From Piromyces finnis (Eukaryota > Neocallimastigomycota > Neocallimastigomycetes > Neocallimastigales > Neocallimastigaceae), in the NCBI GenBank assembly GCA_002104945.1, contig MCFH01000071.1:171082-235081 (forward strand): a stretch of DNA of 64,000 nucleotides, given 5' to 3'. Numbering within the stretch: position 1 is the first letter of the stretch; each line of letters opens with the position of its first letter. Shown in pieces: positions 36,176 to 49,363 of this stretch. The notes beneath the pieces are model-generated. The model saw only the letters and a program-made list of their open reading frames with translations, was not told the DNA's origin and ran no database searches. Position numbers and translations under genes: made by a program.

Positions 36176-38030
36176 TTAAACATTAAAAGTAGTCTTGGTA
36201 CCATCACGTTTAAGTAAAGTAACCTTTGGTCCTTTACCAGAACTACTACTATTATTGGAATTATTATTGCTGTTGTTATTACTACCACCTTTCATGGAAG
36301 TCATAGAAGGTTTTCTACTGTAACCTTTATTTTTATTATTACTATTATTACTACCATTCTTTCGGCCAAAATAGTTGCGATTCGTATTGTTTGTATTACC
36401 ATTATCTCCATGACCATCACGGTTATCACGAGATTTTTGATTATTCTTATTATTACGGCTACCACCGTTATTATAACCACCACCATAACCATAGTTATTG
36501 CCAAAACCATATTTATTATTATTACCACTGAAACTACCATTATTTCTACGTTTATCCATTTTACCCTTACTGTTGTTGTTGTTGTTGTTACCACCATTAT
36601 TATTTGTAGTAGTAATAGTGGAAGTATTGTTATTACTGCTACTACCATTATTGTTGGTAGTATTCGTAGAACGTGTATCACTCATAACACTGAGATTTGA
36701 TTCACTATTGGTCTTGGATAAGTTTTCCATGGAATTATTGTTACTACTATGATTACTATTGATCGGGGTAGAGGTATCATTTTTAATTTTTGGACTATTA
36801 GGAATAGAGGATGGATTACTACTGTTATTACTACGATTACCACCATTATTTGTAGAGTTGCTGTTGTTGTTGTTGTTATTGTTGTTACTACTGTTGTTGG
36901 TATTAAGATCAGTTCTAGTCTTCATGACAATACTAATCTTTTTCTTTAAACCAGTACTACTAATACTTCGTCTCAATATCATGGTGGAAGAAGAATTATT
37001 CTTATTATTATTACTACTATTATTTTTATTGTTGTTATTGTTACTGCTGTTATTATCAGAATTATTTTTGGATTTTGATTTGGTGTCTTTAGTGTCTTTT
37101 GATGAAGCTTCCTTCTTTTCTTTTTGAAGTTTTTCTTGAAGTTGCTTTCTTTTCTCTTCTAATTCTTTTTCTTTCCTTTCTCTTTCTTGTAATTTAGCAA
37201 TATTAGCTAATTTGTTTTGTTCTAAACTAGCCTTTAAAGCATTCTTTTGTTGTCGAAGAGCATCTAAAAGTGGAGTTGACTTTGGTTTTTGAGGAGTAAT
37301 TGGATCAATGTAGGATATACCTGTTACCATGGAAGGCTGTATAATAATTTCAGTTTTTTGATTTTCAGTTTCTTCTGCTGCTTTTTCTTCACCTGAATTT
37401 TCTGGTTCTTTTGGTTTTAATGATTCTAAAAAGGCAAGATAATGGTGATCTTTTTTTTTTTTTTAACATTCATCATTATTATACCATTATACCAAATAAA
37501 ATAAACATTTTATGTAAAAATTAAAAAAAAAAAAAAATAGAATTATATGTATTAAATAATAAATTATTTTCATTAGTATCCCTTGCTTTACATAGTATAA
37601 AAAGTCAAACTATCCATAATTTATTAATGAATATAAAATATAAAATAAAAAAATTACCTTTTTCAATGGTATTTTGTTTTAAATCAACATTTTTTCTCTT
37701 TTTTGGAATCATTTGGTATAATGAAAATTCAACTAATGCTTGATATTCATTTCCTTTTTTTTTTTTTTTTTTGAATTAATGAATGAATGAATAAAAGAAT
37801 GAATGTAATGATAAATATTAAAAAAATAAATACATATATGGTATGTATATGGTATAGGGTATAGTTATATATGATGTGTTCATGAATATAAATAAGATTG
37901 AAATAGTAAAACAAAGTAATAAGTATAAACATAAATAATATAGGTTTTAATAATTTTTTTATAATTAGTTAAAATTATTGATAGAAATTAATTTTGAAAT
38001 TATTTATTTATTTTTATTTATACATATTAT

Positions 38031-38075
<45 letters not shown>

Positions 38076-38212
38076 GATTTCCTTACCTTTTGAATCAATA
38101 AACATATGGCCATCATATTCTTTAAAAAATTCAATCAAGGTTTCAATATTTTTAAAATTTAAATAAGCTCTTGAAAAGACATTTTCCTTGGCTTTACTGT
38201 TTTCCGTTTATT

Positions 38213-38247
<35 letters not shown>

Positions 38248-38777
38248 GTTGTTGTTATTTTTGTTATTATTAATTTGTTGTTGGTTTAATTGATATTTTT
38301 TTTTCAAATTTTGGAAATTGAAAAATGTAAATGTCATATCCATTGATAACAATGATTTTATTGAATATTATAAATAAAAATAAATTATTGTTAATTTTTT
38401 TATTATTATAATAATAATAATAATCACGTTGGAGGAAAAAATATATATATATAAACAATCAATTTATAATCGTAGTAATATATATATTATAAATTATTTT
38501 TAATTTTTATAATTTTTATCAATTAAATTCTACTATTTCTAAATAAATAAATAATGACGATAGCTATAAAGTTTTCTTTTGATTTAGTTTACCTTTTGCT
38601 TAATTTTCCTGGGTAATAGGATTTCCAGGTGATATTTTCTAACCATTCATTAATACTGTCATAAAAAACTTCTTCTGGAAGGTTTGGTGGAAGACGACGA
38701 ACAATAACTTTTGTTCTAGCTTTTAATTTCTTTTGATTTACTTGTTTTCTGGTATTCTTTTTAAGTTGTTTATTCAT
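36176..38777 (-). CDS. UPF3: UPF3/SMG4 nonsense-mediated mRNA decay factor
   Basis: Four exons: 38777-38593, 38196-38087, 37753-37658 and 37449-36176, giving 554 residues. The RRM-like Smg4/UPF3 domain fills about residues 15-150: TKVIVRRLPPNLPEE, INEWLENITWKSYYPGK, SRAYLNFKN, FKEYDGHMFIDSKGNEY, ALVEFSLYQMIPKK and HHYLAFLESL. In other species this domain binds UPF2 and links the exon-junction complex to decay of mRNAs with early stop codons. A Lys/Glu coiled-coil-like segment follows (ERERKEKELEEKRKQLQEK). The last roughly 300 residues are extremely Asn/Ser-rich with Gly/Tyr/Asn parts, far longer than the usual basic tail. The protein ends in a conserved-looking basic peptide, KVTLLKRDGTKTTFNV. 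Introns 2 and 3 end in A-tracts before AG. Confidence 0.88.
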
Positions 38778-40265
38778 TTTTCATTTAAAAATTAAAAAAA
38801 AAAAAAAAGTTATACTATTTCAAAAAAATTATAAATTTTAAGTGAGTCTTTTTCTTTTTAAATTAAATATAAAAAAAGGAAAAATTAAAAAAAAAAAAAA
38901 AAAAAAAAAACGGATATACTGTGGGAATTAAGAATAATTTTATAAAGTATTCCTATAAATTAATGAAAAATAATAATAAAAAAAGGTATCAAACTTTGTC
39001 AAGTAAATAATATTGTCTTTGTCTTTTTATTATTATTATTATTTTATGTGTGTTTTATGCGTATTTTATAATAGATTTTGATGAATTGAACAATGTTTAA
39101 AATGTCAAAAAAAAAATAAAATAAAAAAATTAAAAAATAAAATTATTTATAATAAATTAATTTTTTATTAATTAAATTATTTCACCAAAAAAAAAAAAAA
39201 AAGAAAACTTTATGCTATAAAATACGAAAAGTTTTTATTTTTTTTGAATGAAAAAAAAAAAAGAAAAAGAAAAGAAAAACTATTGAAATGACAATGATAA
39301 TGTTTGTTTGCTTTTACTTTTTTTTTTTTTTTGTATTCTATTTTATTTTGATTCTATATATTTTTTTTATTGACCTCTTTTTTTTGGATTCCATATAACT
39401 TTATAAAAAATTACTACTACGAAAAACTACAGGTACAGTAAGACATCTATAAAATATTTCTTATTATTATTATTATTATTATTATTATACTCAATAACAT
39501 TGATTATAAAAATAAAACACATACATATATATATATATATATACATACACACCTTAAAAATAAAAAAAAAGAAAAAGAAAAAGAAACATGTAATAACTAG
39601 TTTCTTTTATAAAAAATAGAAAAAGTTACTATAAAATGGAACAACCACAACAACAAAAAAACTGCCACCAAACTTTGGCCAAACAAAAAATGTATACATT
39701 CATTTTGATTTTTTATTATTATTGGTCGAATTAGATCCAATCAATAATACTATTGTACATTACTTCAATTACATTTATTATTGAATTAAAATTTATTTAA
39801 TTAATTATTTTTTCATTCATTAACTTATGTATTTATTTACTTATGTATTCATTTATTTTTATTAATTATTTATTTATTTATTCGTTTATATTTATTATTT
39901 AAATTTATTTAATTATTTATTTATACATTCATTCATTTATATCCATTAATCTTTTTTATTTTTATATTAAAAAAAAACATTTAATTATAAAATTTTTTTA
40001 AAAAAAAAAAAAAAAACTTTATTTTTTTATAATAATAAAAGGGCCTTGAATAAAGAAATTAATCTGAAATTTCTTTTTTTTTTTAAAAAAAAATTTATTA
40101 CCAAATTGAACATTTCAAATTAATTTTGATAAGAGACTCTTCATCTTTAATAGAGTTTATATTTTAATTTTTTTTTTTTTTTTTTTTTATAGAATTTCAA
40201 ATAAAAGATTTTTCTTATATCCTTCCTATACCATTCCTATTTACATAAAACTTTATATATAAAAA
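38778..40265. other. Divergent intergenic region between UPF3 and RRP6
   Basis: Shared upstream region of two RNA-surveillance genes. A/T runs and ATT/TTTA simple sequence. A GC-richer patch with CCACCAAACTTTGGCC lies near 39664-39680. No ORF is credible and no clear promoter motif was identified. Confidence 0.45.
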
Positions 40266-43200
40266 ATGGATTCAAAAAATTCAACATCCTCAGGAATTTC
40301 CAATGAAACCAATAATAAACTTTTCAAGGCTGTCGTAGGTACAGCCAAAGCAACTCAGTTTTTGATTCCAACCGAATATTCATTCTTTAAATCATCAGAC
40401 AAAAATTTTAGTAAATCTATAAAAAGAACCAATAAAACTTTACTTGATATTTGTAATAAATGTATCAATTATGTTAATAATACCAATGGAAAAGCTTTCA
40501 CAGATATAAACGATTTTTCTGATAACTACAAGGATATCGTTGAAGTTATGGATAATTTATTAGAAAAAGCTGTAAGTGTTCTTGCTTGTTTGAATCTTTA
40601 AATAGTATTGAAAATATATATATATATATTTGTACATTTCGATTTGAAATTATATTTCACCAATTTTAAACTGAAATTGAAATTGGGGAAATCTCTTGTT
40701 ACAACAAGTATAGAAATGAAAATAGAATATGCAATATACATTATACAATACCCATATATTATGTTTTGATAGATATTGCCATCACTCTTCATAAATCCAT
40801 AAAATTTTATATTTCAAATTAAATCATTAATTTTTTTTCTCTATTTTTATATAAATAAATGTATTTTATATATATAATACACCCATACCACTATTAAATC
40901 TATAAAATAAAAGGATGTTTGTATTGATGAAATTACAGGAAAAAGAAAGGCATACAATACTGCTGGAATCATAAAAACTAATCCACTTGTTGCTCAAATG
41001 AACGTAGATAATGACAATTCAAAAACCAGTAATTACAAATTACTTCATGCTCAAAACATTCTAAGACCACAACTTAAATTTGAAGATAAAATAGATAATT
41101 CTAATAATCCAGCTCCTTTAAAAATAAAAGTTAAACCAAATGCTAAAGTTCCACTTAATGTTATTGACGATGTTGATGAAAGTGGAAATCAAACTAATAT
41201 GGAAAAGTAAGTATTTTTTTTTTTTTATCATTATTTCTAGTATGATTTGGGGGAGGGAATTTCTAGATATATACCTATTATATTTATATACTATTTCTTT
41301 TTTTTTTTTTTTTTAATATGAAAAACATATATTTACTAATATTAAAATATATATATATATATTTATTATAATTATAACTATTATTGTTGTTGTCATTATA
41401 ATAATGATATGATAATTCATTATAATTTCAATTTCATTTACTCATCCTAAATTTTAAATTTTTCTATCAACATTTATTGTTAATTACAAAATATAAAGTT
41501 ATCATCCATACCAATATGAAATTGAACATATTGAATATCCAGATAGAATGTTCAACATTAATGAACCTATTATGCCAAAAGATTATGATCAAACTCCATT
41601 TACTTTTGTTGATACCAAAGAAGAATTTATGAAAATGATTGAAAAGTTAAATGTAGCCACTGAAATCGCTGTAGATTTAGAAGTATGTTCAAAAAATAAA
41701 CAACTCTATATAAAAAAACGGAATAATAAATCATCCATATTAAAAATCCGAATTTCTAATAAAACTTACAAATAATACAATAATATAATTCAAAAATATT
41801 AATTATTTTCTTAATATTACTATTTATATTTATTTACGCTTTTCTTTTCCCTTTAATATTTGCATATATTTGACATGATCAAACTAAATAGCATCATGAC
41901 TATCGTTCCTTCCAAGGTTTTACTTGTTTAATTCAAATTTCAACACGTACAGAAGATTGGGTAGTAGATGCTTTAGCCTTAAGAAGTCATATTTATCATT
42001 TGAACGAAAGTTTTACCAATCCAAACATTGTCAAGGTAAGAAAAAAAAAAAAAAAAAAAAGCATATCTAGAGAATAAAAGATCTACATACTTTATATTAA
42101 ATAAGAATAAGGATGATGATTTCTTTAATAATAATATTTTTTTTTTTTTTAAAAAAAAAAAAAAGGTTTTCCATGGTGCTGAATCTGATATTGTTTGGCT
42201 TCAATGTGATTTCGGTGTTTATGTTGTTAATCTTTTCGATACTTATCACGCCTCACATTTATTAAACTATTCTCAGCACAGTCTTGCTTATCTCTTAAAA
42301 TATTTAGTCAACTTTGATGCCGATAAGAAATACCAATTAGCAGATTGGAGAATAAGGTAATAAAAAAATTGTATAGATGTAAATTATAAATTATGTTATA
42401 TATCATACCTATCATATAGAATACACTTATTATTTACACAGTTACATAATTGTTTATTAATAAATTTTTATTTTTGATAATTTTATTTTTATTATATTAT
42501 ATATATATATATATATATATTTACTTTTCAATATTAAAAATATTGTTATTATTATTGTTATGTGACTGTTTCATTTCCTTTTTTTATGATAAATAACATT
42601 TAGACCATTACCAAAAGAAATGTTAAAATATGCTCGTGATGATACACATTATTTATTATATATTTATGATCGTATGAAGAATGATCTTATTGCTAATGGC
42701 GATCCAACCACTCATAATTTAATGAAAGTCACTTTAGAAAGATCCGAACGTACTTCTCTTAATGTTTATCACAAGGACATCTACAGTGAAGATGGTACTG
42801 GTAGATATGGTTGGCGTAGTATTATTCATCGTGATCCTAATGCAATTAATGGTGAACAATTTGCCATTCTTAAAGCCGTTCATAAATGGAGAGATCAAAC
42901 TGCACGTGAAGAAGATGAAAGTCCACGTTACGTTATGCCAAATCATATTTTAAGAAGAATTGCTGAAGTCATGCCAACAGATCCTCAAAGTATTCATGGT
43001 TGTTGTAATCCAATTCCACCTTTAGTTAGAATGTATTCCATGGATATTGCTCGTATCATTGAAAAAACACGTACTGAATTCCTCAAGCATAAAAAAGAAC
43101 ATGAGAAAAGATTTGCTGAAACTGCCAAGGTTTTAAAGGCTATGAAGGAAAGAGAAGAACGCGGACCAGTTCATCAATTCTTTGATAATGAAGAAGATGG

Positions 43201-44106
43201 TGATGAAGAAAATGGTGATTCTATTGAAAAGGAAGGTGTCCAAATGGACATTGATGAAGATGAAAATACCGAAAATCAACAAAGAAAAAAGATACCAATT
43301 ACCATTGCTGAAACTTCAACTCTTCTTATTCCAAGTGATGATGAAAAAGAAGATGATGATGATGATGGTAATACCACCAAGACAGAAGAAGATAAAAAAG
43401 CATATGATTTAATGCTTCAAATTCGTCAATCGCTTAAACTTGTTTCTCCAAGTGTAACCTTTTTAAAATCCACAAGTCAACCTGAAGCCACACCAAAATC
43501 TAAACCTTCTGTACCAGTCACTACCGCTAAACCAGTTACCGTTAAAAAGGAAGAAGAAGAGAAGAAGACCGAAGAAAATGAAATCTTTACCATATCAGAC
43601 ACCAAGACTAGCGGTAATAAAAGAAAAGCTACAGAATCTATTGAAGATTTACAAAAGCCAGCTGAAACTCAAGGAGGAGGTAAAAAGAAGCATAAAAAGA
43701 ATAAGCGTTCCAAAAAGAGAAGTAGTTCCACCACCACCGCCAATGAAGTTGCCACTTCTTCTGGTAAAGAAGGTGAAAAAGAAGGTGAAAAAGCCTTTGT
43801 ACCCTACGACTATGCTAATAATAAATCTGAAGTTATTGAAATGATTAAAGCTGAAGCTAATGCCAAAACTGTATTGGAAACTCATAAAGATAAACTTAAA
43901 AAGCTTAAAAACAATAAAAAGAAGGAAATCAACAAAACCTTTAAACCATTTAACGCTCTTCCAAATGAAGTCAAGGTAAAAAAAAAAAAAAAAAGAATAA
44001 ATAATATGATAATATAATATAAATAGTTTTTGAAATGGGGGGAACATTATTGATAATATAATAAAAATAGTTTTTTGAAATGGGGAAAAAAAAAAAAACA
44101 TTATTG

Positions 44107-44147
<41 letters not shown>

Positions 44148-44268
44148 TACTAATTCAATTATATATATATATCAAAATATTAAATAGTTTGCTGAAAAGA
44201 TTCAAAAGAATGCTGTTAATCCACGTTCCGGTAACCGTACCTACACCTTTAAGAATACAAAGAAATAG
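40266..44268 (+). CDS. RRP6: Exosome-associated 3'-5' exoribonuclease RRP6/EXOSC10
   Basis: Seven exons: 40266-40571, 40914-41206, 41499-41682, 41892-42035, 42166-42356, 42604-43975 and 44188-44268, giving 856 residues. RRP6 is the distributive nuclease of the nuclear exosome, trimming rRNA, snoRNA and aberrant transcripts. An N-terminal PMC2NT-like helical region is followed by [11 protein letters not shown] and the DEDD-Y nuclease. Its residues are visible: DLE (Asp259, Glu261), [11 protein letters not shown] (Asp317) and [14 protein letters not shown] (Tyr382, Asp386, Tyr389). The HRDC domain covers about 440-520 ([37 protein letters not shown]). A long charged tail with Lys-rich stretches and a final [10 protein letters not shown] follows, the expected basic end. 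All catalytic residues are present. With RRP12 and RPS8 it adds to the RNA-processing content of the window. Confidence 0.95.
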
Positions 44269-44772
44269 ATAAATAACAACAAAAAAAAAAAAAAATGCTA
44301 TTGATTGATTGATCTATTTATTTATTTATTTATTTAAAACAGCTTTTCTCTATTAATTATTATCCTTATTCAATAATAATATTTTTTTTTTTTTAGAAAT
44401 TTTTCTTATTTTTCCTTTTTACCTTTTTATTTTAAAATATATTATTTTTTTTTATAGAGAGATTTTATTTTATATATATATATATATACACATAATACAT
44501 ATATTTCTTCTTTTTATGTTTTTTTAAAAATAATAAAACTTGCTTTTTTTTTATAAAAAAAAGAAAAATAAAATAAAGAAATTTAAAAAAAAATAGTTGT
44601 TTTTTTTTTTTTTTTTTTTTTTTCATTATTAAAATAAGTTTCTATCAAACTTTTAGTAATTTCAAATAAAAAACAAAGGTTATGGTAATAACTTTTAATT
44701 TTATTTATTATTTTTATTGAGTAATAGATTTTTTTTTTTTTTTTTTTTTTTTATTTATTTATTGAAAAGGTG

Positions 44773-44803
<31 letters not shown>

Positions 44804-45069
44804 TTTTTTTTATGGATATAATAAATAAAAAAAAATACTGAAAATATTGAAAACATAAAAAAAAAAAATTAATATTACAAGATATATATTATCATCATTA
44901 CATTATATATTTTATATATTATTCCTTATTAATGTATATATATATAATAAGTAGTAAGAGGGGGAAAAAAAAAAACTTTTTTAAATAAAAAGGCTCTTTT
45001 TTTTTTTACTTTAATTTTAATAATAAAAAAAAATTAATTTTTTTTTTTTTATAATTTTCCTCTCTTTTT
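44269..45069. other. Convergent intergenic region
   Basis: Between the 3' ends of RRP6 (+) and the Derlin-like gene (-). T and A runs, TTTA repeats at 44316 and a (TG)n tract at about 44770-44787. No gene was seen. Confidence 0.5.
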
Positions 45070-47245
45070 TTATTGTTCTTTCTTTTGTTCGATGGCATCA
45101 TCATCACTGGTAGTTTCAATAGAACTTTTTATGACATCTTCTTGAAACGGAGTTTTAGATGCAGCAACAGCAATAGCAGGGGATTGATTTTTATTGATGG
45201 TATTACCGCCAGTAGTTTTATTGGAGGAAGATTGAAGTTGACCATTTTGAAGTTTTAAAAGTTTATCCTTTATATTTTGAACAAGATGAATAATATCACT
45301 TGGATCTTCTAAAATAACATGTTTAAATTCTTCAATATAAATGTTATAACGAGCGATGGTAGTTTCAATTTCAGTAATAATAGTATTTAGGGCTGGCACC
45401 TTTTTCATGGTTTTTATAACAATATGACGTAATTCCCAAAAGTCATGAGAAGTTCTACTCAAATATTGCATACATTTTTCACCATCACTTCTACGAAGAT
45501 CTATGGATTTAGCCATAAAACCACCAGCAATTAAACCCTTTAAAATGGTATAAATACTGGAACCGCTAGTGAAACCAACAAAGATAGGTACAAAGAATGG
45601 TGGTACTGTAAACATACCCATGAATTGAGAATTATTTTCATCTTCAATTAACGAGTACATGAAAGCAATAGCAACTTCAAGAGAACCTAAAATCGAATAA
45701 GGTTTTGATTTACGAGTGAAAATACCTAAACCACTAGCAAGGTAGTCACAAGTAATGAAAGCAGCAGCCATTTTAACATTCATCATTAAATATTTATTTT
45801 CAGTGATAAGCCATTCCTTGTAAGTTTTTTGGGAGCCATCTTCTCTGTAACGTTGAACCCCTTGAATATAAACTTTTTTATCTCTGATAGTGTCACCCTT
45901 ACCATTGACATACTTTTCTAATTTACCACCATAGGTGACTAAATTGTAAATACGACGACCGACTTCATATAAAGATTGTCCCAAAACAAAATTATTAGTA
46001 ATGGCACGATGAAGTTGAAAACGTGGGAAAAAAGTTTTACTAGAATGGTAAAGTAATTTATTGGTATCAACAACCCCGAATTTTTGTAAAAGATAAATGG
46101 TAGCACCGGTGGTAGCATGAATAGAGGTAATTGGAGAAGAAGAAATAAAAGTATAAAGTTGATCTTGGAAAGGTTCATACCATTCTTTTTCCTTACCACC
46201 GACAACATCCTTCTTTTTTTGTTGTGCGTGTGTTTGATGGTAAAGCATTTCATTATCAAGGTTATTTAAAGGAACAACCAAAGATAAACCTAACGAAGAT
46301 ATATTTTTTTCCAAAGCTAAACGCATATGCATTTTTTGAAGACATTGATTATTTGGAGTGAAATCTAAAAAAAAAAAAGTCAATTAATTTAGGATATGCC
46401 AGCCAGTGCATATATATATGAGAGAGAGAGAGTGTGTGTGTGTGTGTAAGGAATGCAGATTTGTAGATATATATATGTGGAGAAAAAAAAAAGCGTGTAT
46501 ATTTGTATATATATTTGAGAAGAAATAAAAATGTGTATATACATTGTATATATATATTATATGCATATATAAATATATTGTGATGTAGGTGTGTTGATAG
46601 GTCAAGTAGGTAGGTAGATAGAAAGGTAAGTTAGAGGGAATATATTATAAATTAAAATAAATAGACAATAACAAAAAAATAAAATATATATATATATTAT
46701 ATATTATTTTTGTAATATAAAATGAAATTGCATTTTGAAAATATTAAAAAGTATATATTGAAACAATTCCCATCAATAAAATGATTAAAGAAATGTAAAA
46801 AGTAGAATAAACCGACATAGGCATAAATATGTATATATATACATATATATATACATTGTATTAAAAAAAAAAAAAAGGTTGAATATTTTTATATATATAG
46901 AATTTAGGTGAATTGATGGTAGAGTTAGTTGTTGGTTGGTTATTATATTTATAAATTATTATTGAATATTTTTTAATGGGTTTACGATATATAAATAATA
47001 TTAATAATATTTAAAAAAAAAAAAAAAAAAAAAAAAAGATAATAAAATATATATATATAAATATATAAATAATATGATATATAATTAGTTTTTTTTTTTT
47101 AATTATTTTTCGAAATGTATATATATAATAACATATATTTTTCTTATTGGGAAAAAAAAAAAAACTTACCCAAGCATTCCTTTTCCATGTCGTAACTTGG
47201 AGATTCAATCTTGACATTTGTTATAATATCCTGTATAAAAACCAT
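45070..47245 (-). CDS. Derlin-like rhomboid pseudoprotease with long N-terminal extension
   Basis: Two exons, 47245-47170 and 46364-45070, give 456 residues; the first ends ECL and joins DFTPNNQ. Derlins (Der1/Dfm1) are ER membrane proteins that help extract misfolded proteins for degradation. The match begins at about residue 90: FISSSPITSIHATTGATIY stands for the SIPPVTRYY helix, FFPRFQLHRAITNNFVLG for the FQIWRLLTNF loop, and GRRIYNLVTYGGKLE for the YSRYLE helix. Several hydrophobic helices follow, with small-residue motifs (FTSGSSIYTILKGLIAGG). The family Trp-Arg pair is His-Arg here. A cytosolic C-terminal tail of roughly 100 residues has helical and Ser/Thr/Asn-rich parts and ends EQKKEQ. 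The extra roughly 90 N-terminal residues are not usual for Derlins. Another rhomboid-like family cannot be excluded. Confidence 0.6.
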
Positions 47246-49363
47246 TTTGACTTTTTTTTTTTTAGTGATAATTATTATTAATATTAAATAATATATTAAA
47301 TGTCTTTTTTTTTTTTTTTTTAAATTATTTTCTAATTGAAAAAAAAAAAATATTTTTTTTTTATCGTCTGAAAATTTAATAAAATAAAATAAAAAAAATA
47401 TTATTTTTTTATTTATAAAATATATAATAAATATTAAAAAAAAAAAAAGTTTTTCTCTTTTAAAAGTCTTTTTTTTTTTTAATTTCGGATTTCGGATTTT
47501 GCTATTTTAAACTATTTTAAAAAAGCAAAAAAAAAAAAAAAAAACTTTCCCTTTTTTTAGCCTTCACTTTTACACCGTAAAAAATATTGAAAATTTTCTT
47601 TTTTTATGGATGTCTACTAATATATGATTAATATATCTAATAGTATTAAATATAATATATTGAAATTGGTTATAATTCAATCATTTTTGATTTTAATTTA
47701 AATATTCAAAAGAAAAGCAAAACAAATGTCATTATTTTATCATATGTTATTATCATATGATTTAATTTATTTTATGATATTTCTGTATTAAAATATGTGT
47801 GGTTTGTTTTGGTAGTGATAAAAGTATCTAATAGAGAGAATAGAGAGTGGGTGTTAGAAAGACTACAATAGAAAACGTTTTTTATTATTATTTATTTATA
47901 ATGATAATGTATATCTATATTCTTCTTTTTTTAAAAAAAGAATGGTAAAATGTATAGAATAAAAACATAAACTAATATTAATAAAAAGTATTCACAGATT
48001 TTTAAACATTGATTATTGATTATAATATTTTTTTTTTTTTTTTTATTAAACTATAATTGCAAGTAAAAAAAAAAAAAAAAAAGGAAAAAAAAATGAAAAT
48101 GAACATAACTAACAAGTATATAAAGAATACTAGCTATTTTTTTTTTTTTTTTTTTTTTTTGATATTCCAAAAAATTAAAGGTAGAATTTACTAAATAACT
48201 ATTTTTTAATTCAAAAAGAGTGTACCTCATTGACATTATCAATGATGATGATTCCTTATTTATATATATATATTGACAATAATAAATTATTTACATAATA
48301 AAAAGTAGTTTTTTTTGTTTTTGTTTTTGTTTTCTTCTTCAAATAAGAATAGAAATAATATAGGATGATAATAATAATAATATATTTACAGATTCTTTAT
48401 CGGTAATATGTTACAAAGAGTTAATATAAAAATAAAAATAAAAAAAAAAAAAAGGAATCATACGGTTCATTGATGGTACAGAGAGAATTAAAAAATAATA
48501 TGAAAAAAAAATTATATATATATATATATTATATTAATATTAATATATTTATATATAATCTAGTATTTTTGTTCTTGTTGTTCTTATTGTTGTTGGTGGT
48601 GGTGTTTTTATGAAAAGGTTTTTTTTTTTTTTTCATTCTTCTTTTCATTTTCTTTTTTCCTTTTTTTTTTTTTGTAAATAAAGCAGTTGATAAATTATAT
48701 TACAATATTGTATTGATATATGGAAAAAAAATATATTTTACATATATATATAAAAAACTATATAATGTATAGTAGTAAAAAAAAAAAAATATTATTACAC
48801 ACTTTATATGTATTTTTTTTTCTCATAATAGATATGACTATGGTAACAAATTGGGTCGTTATTGTATAGTTAAATAGATATATGTATATTATTTGAGAGA
48901 AGCTAAATGCATTATTATATTATATACATATATACAAAATTGTGTAAACTTTTTTATTTCCTCTCTCACACTGATAAAATTCTTTTAAAAAAAAAAATAT
49001 TAAAATAAGAATAATATTTTTTATATTTATAGAATATCTATTGAATGATCCCACCATAGTCATTAAATATTTTACTTATAATGATAATAGTGTTATCATT
49101 ATAAATAGAATTATAGGATTAGTAGGTTATTATCTAAAATTTTGAATATATAAAAAGTTAAAAAAAAATAAAAGAAATCTATTTTGACGGGAATGTTTTT
49201 GAATCTAATTGTATTTTAATTTTCTAAAAAAAAAAAAAAGAATTGAAAAAAAAAAATTAATATTTCAAAGAATAAAAAAGTCTATAAAAAGTATTATACA
49301 TATTTATATACATTATTTATTCAAAAGGTGAAAAAAGTAACATAGTGTTTATTTGTTATCTAC
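47246..49363. other. AT-rich spacer downstream of the SAP-domain gene
   Basis: Mainly A/T runs and TA microsatellites. Two minus-strand coding-like bits were noticed: near 48170-48250 (MSMRYTLFELKNSYLVNS) and near 48455-48490 (SLCTINEPYDSF). Both are short. They could be 3' exons of the SAP-domain gene if its last GTAAGT is used as a donor, but no phase-consistent join was found. Confidence 0.35.

Noticed and set aside
36301-37127. Long plus- and minus-frame ORFs rich in Leu, Val, Ile and Thr inside UPF3
   Set aside because: Shadow frames of the AAT/AAC-rich Asn tract of UPF3.
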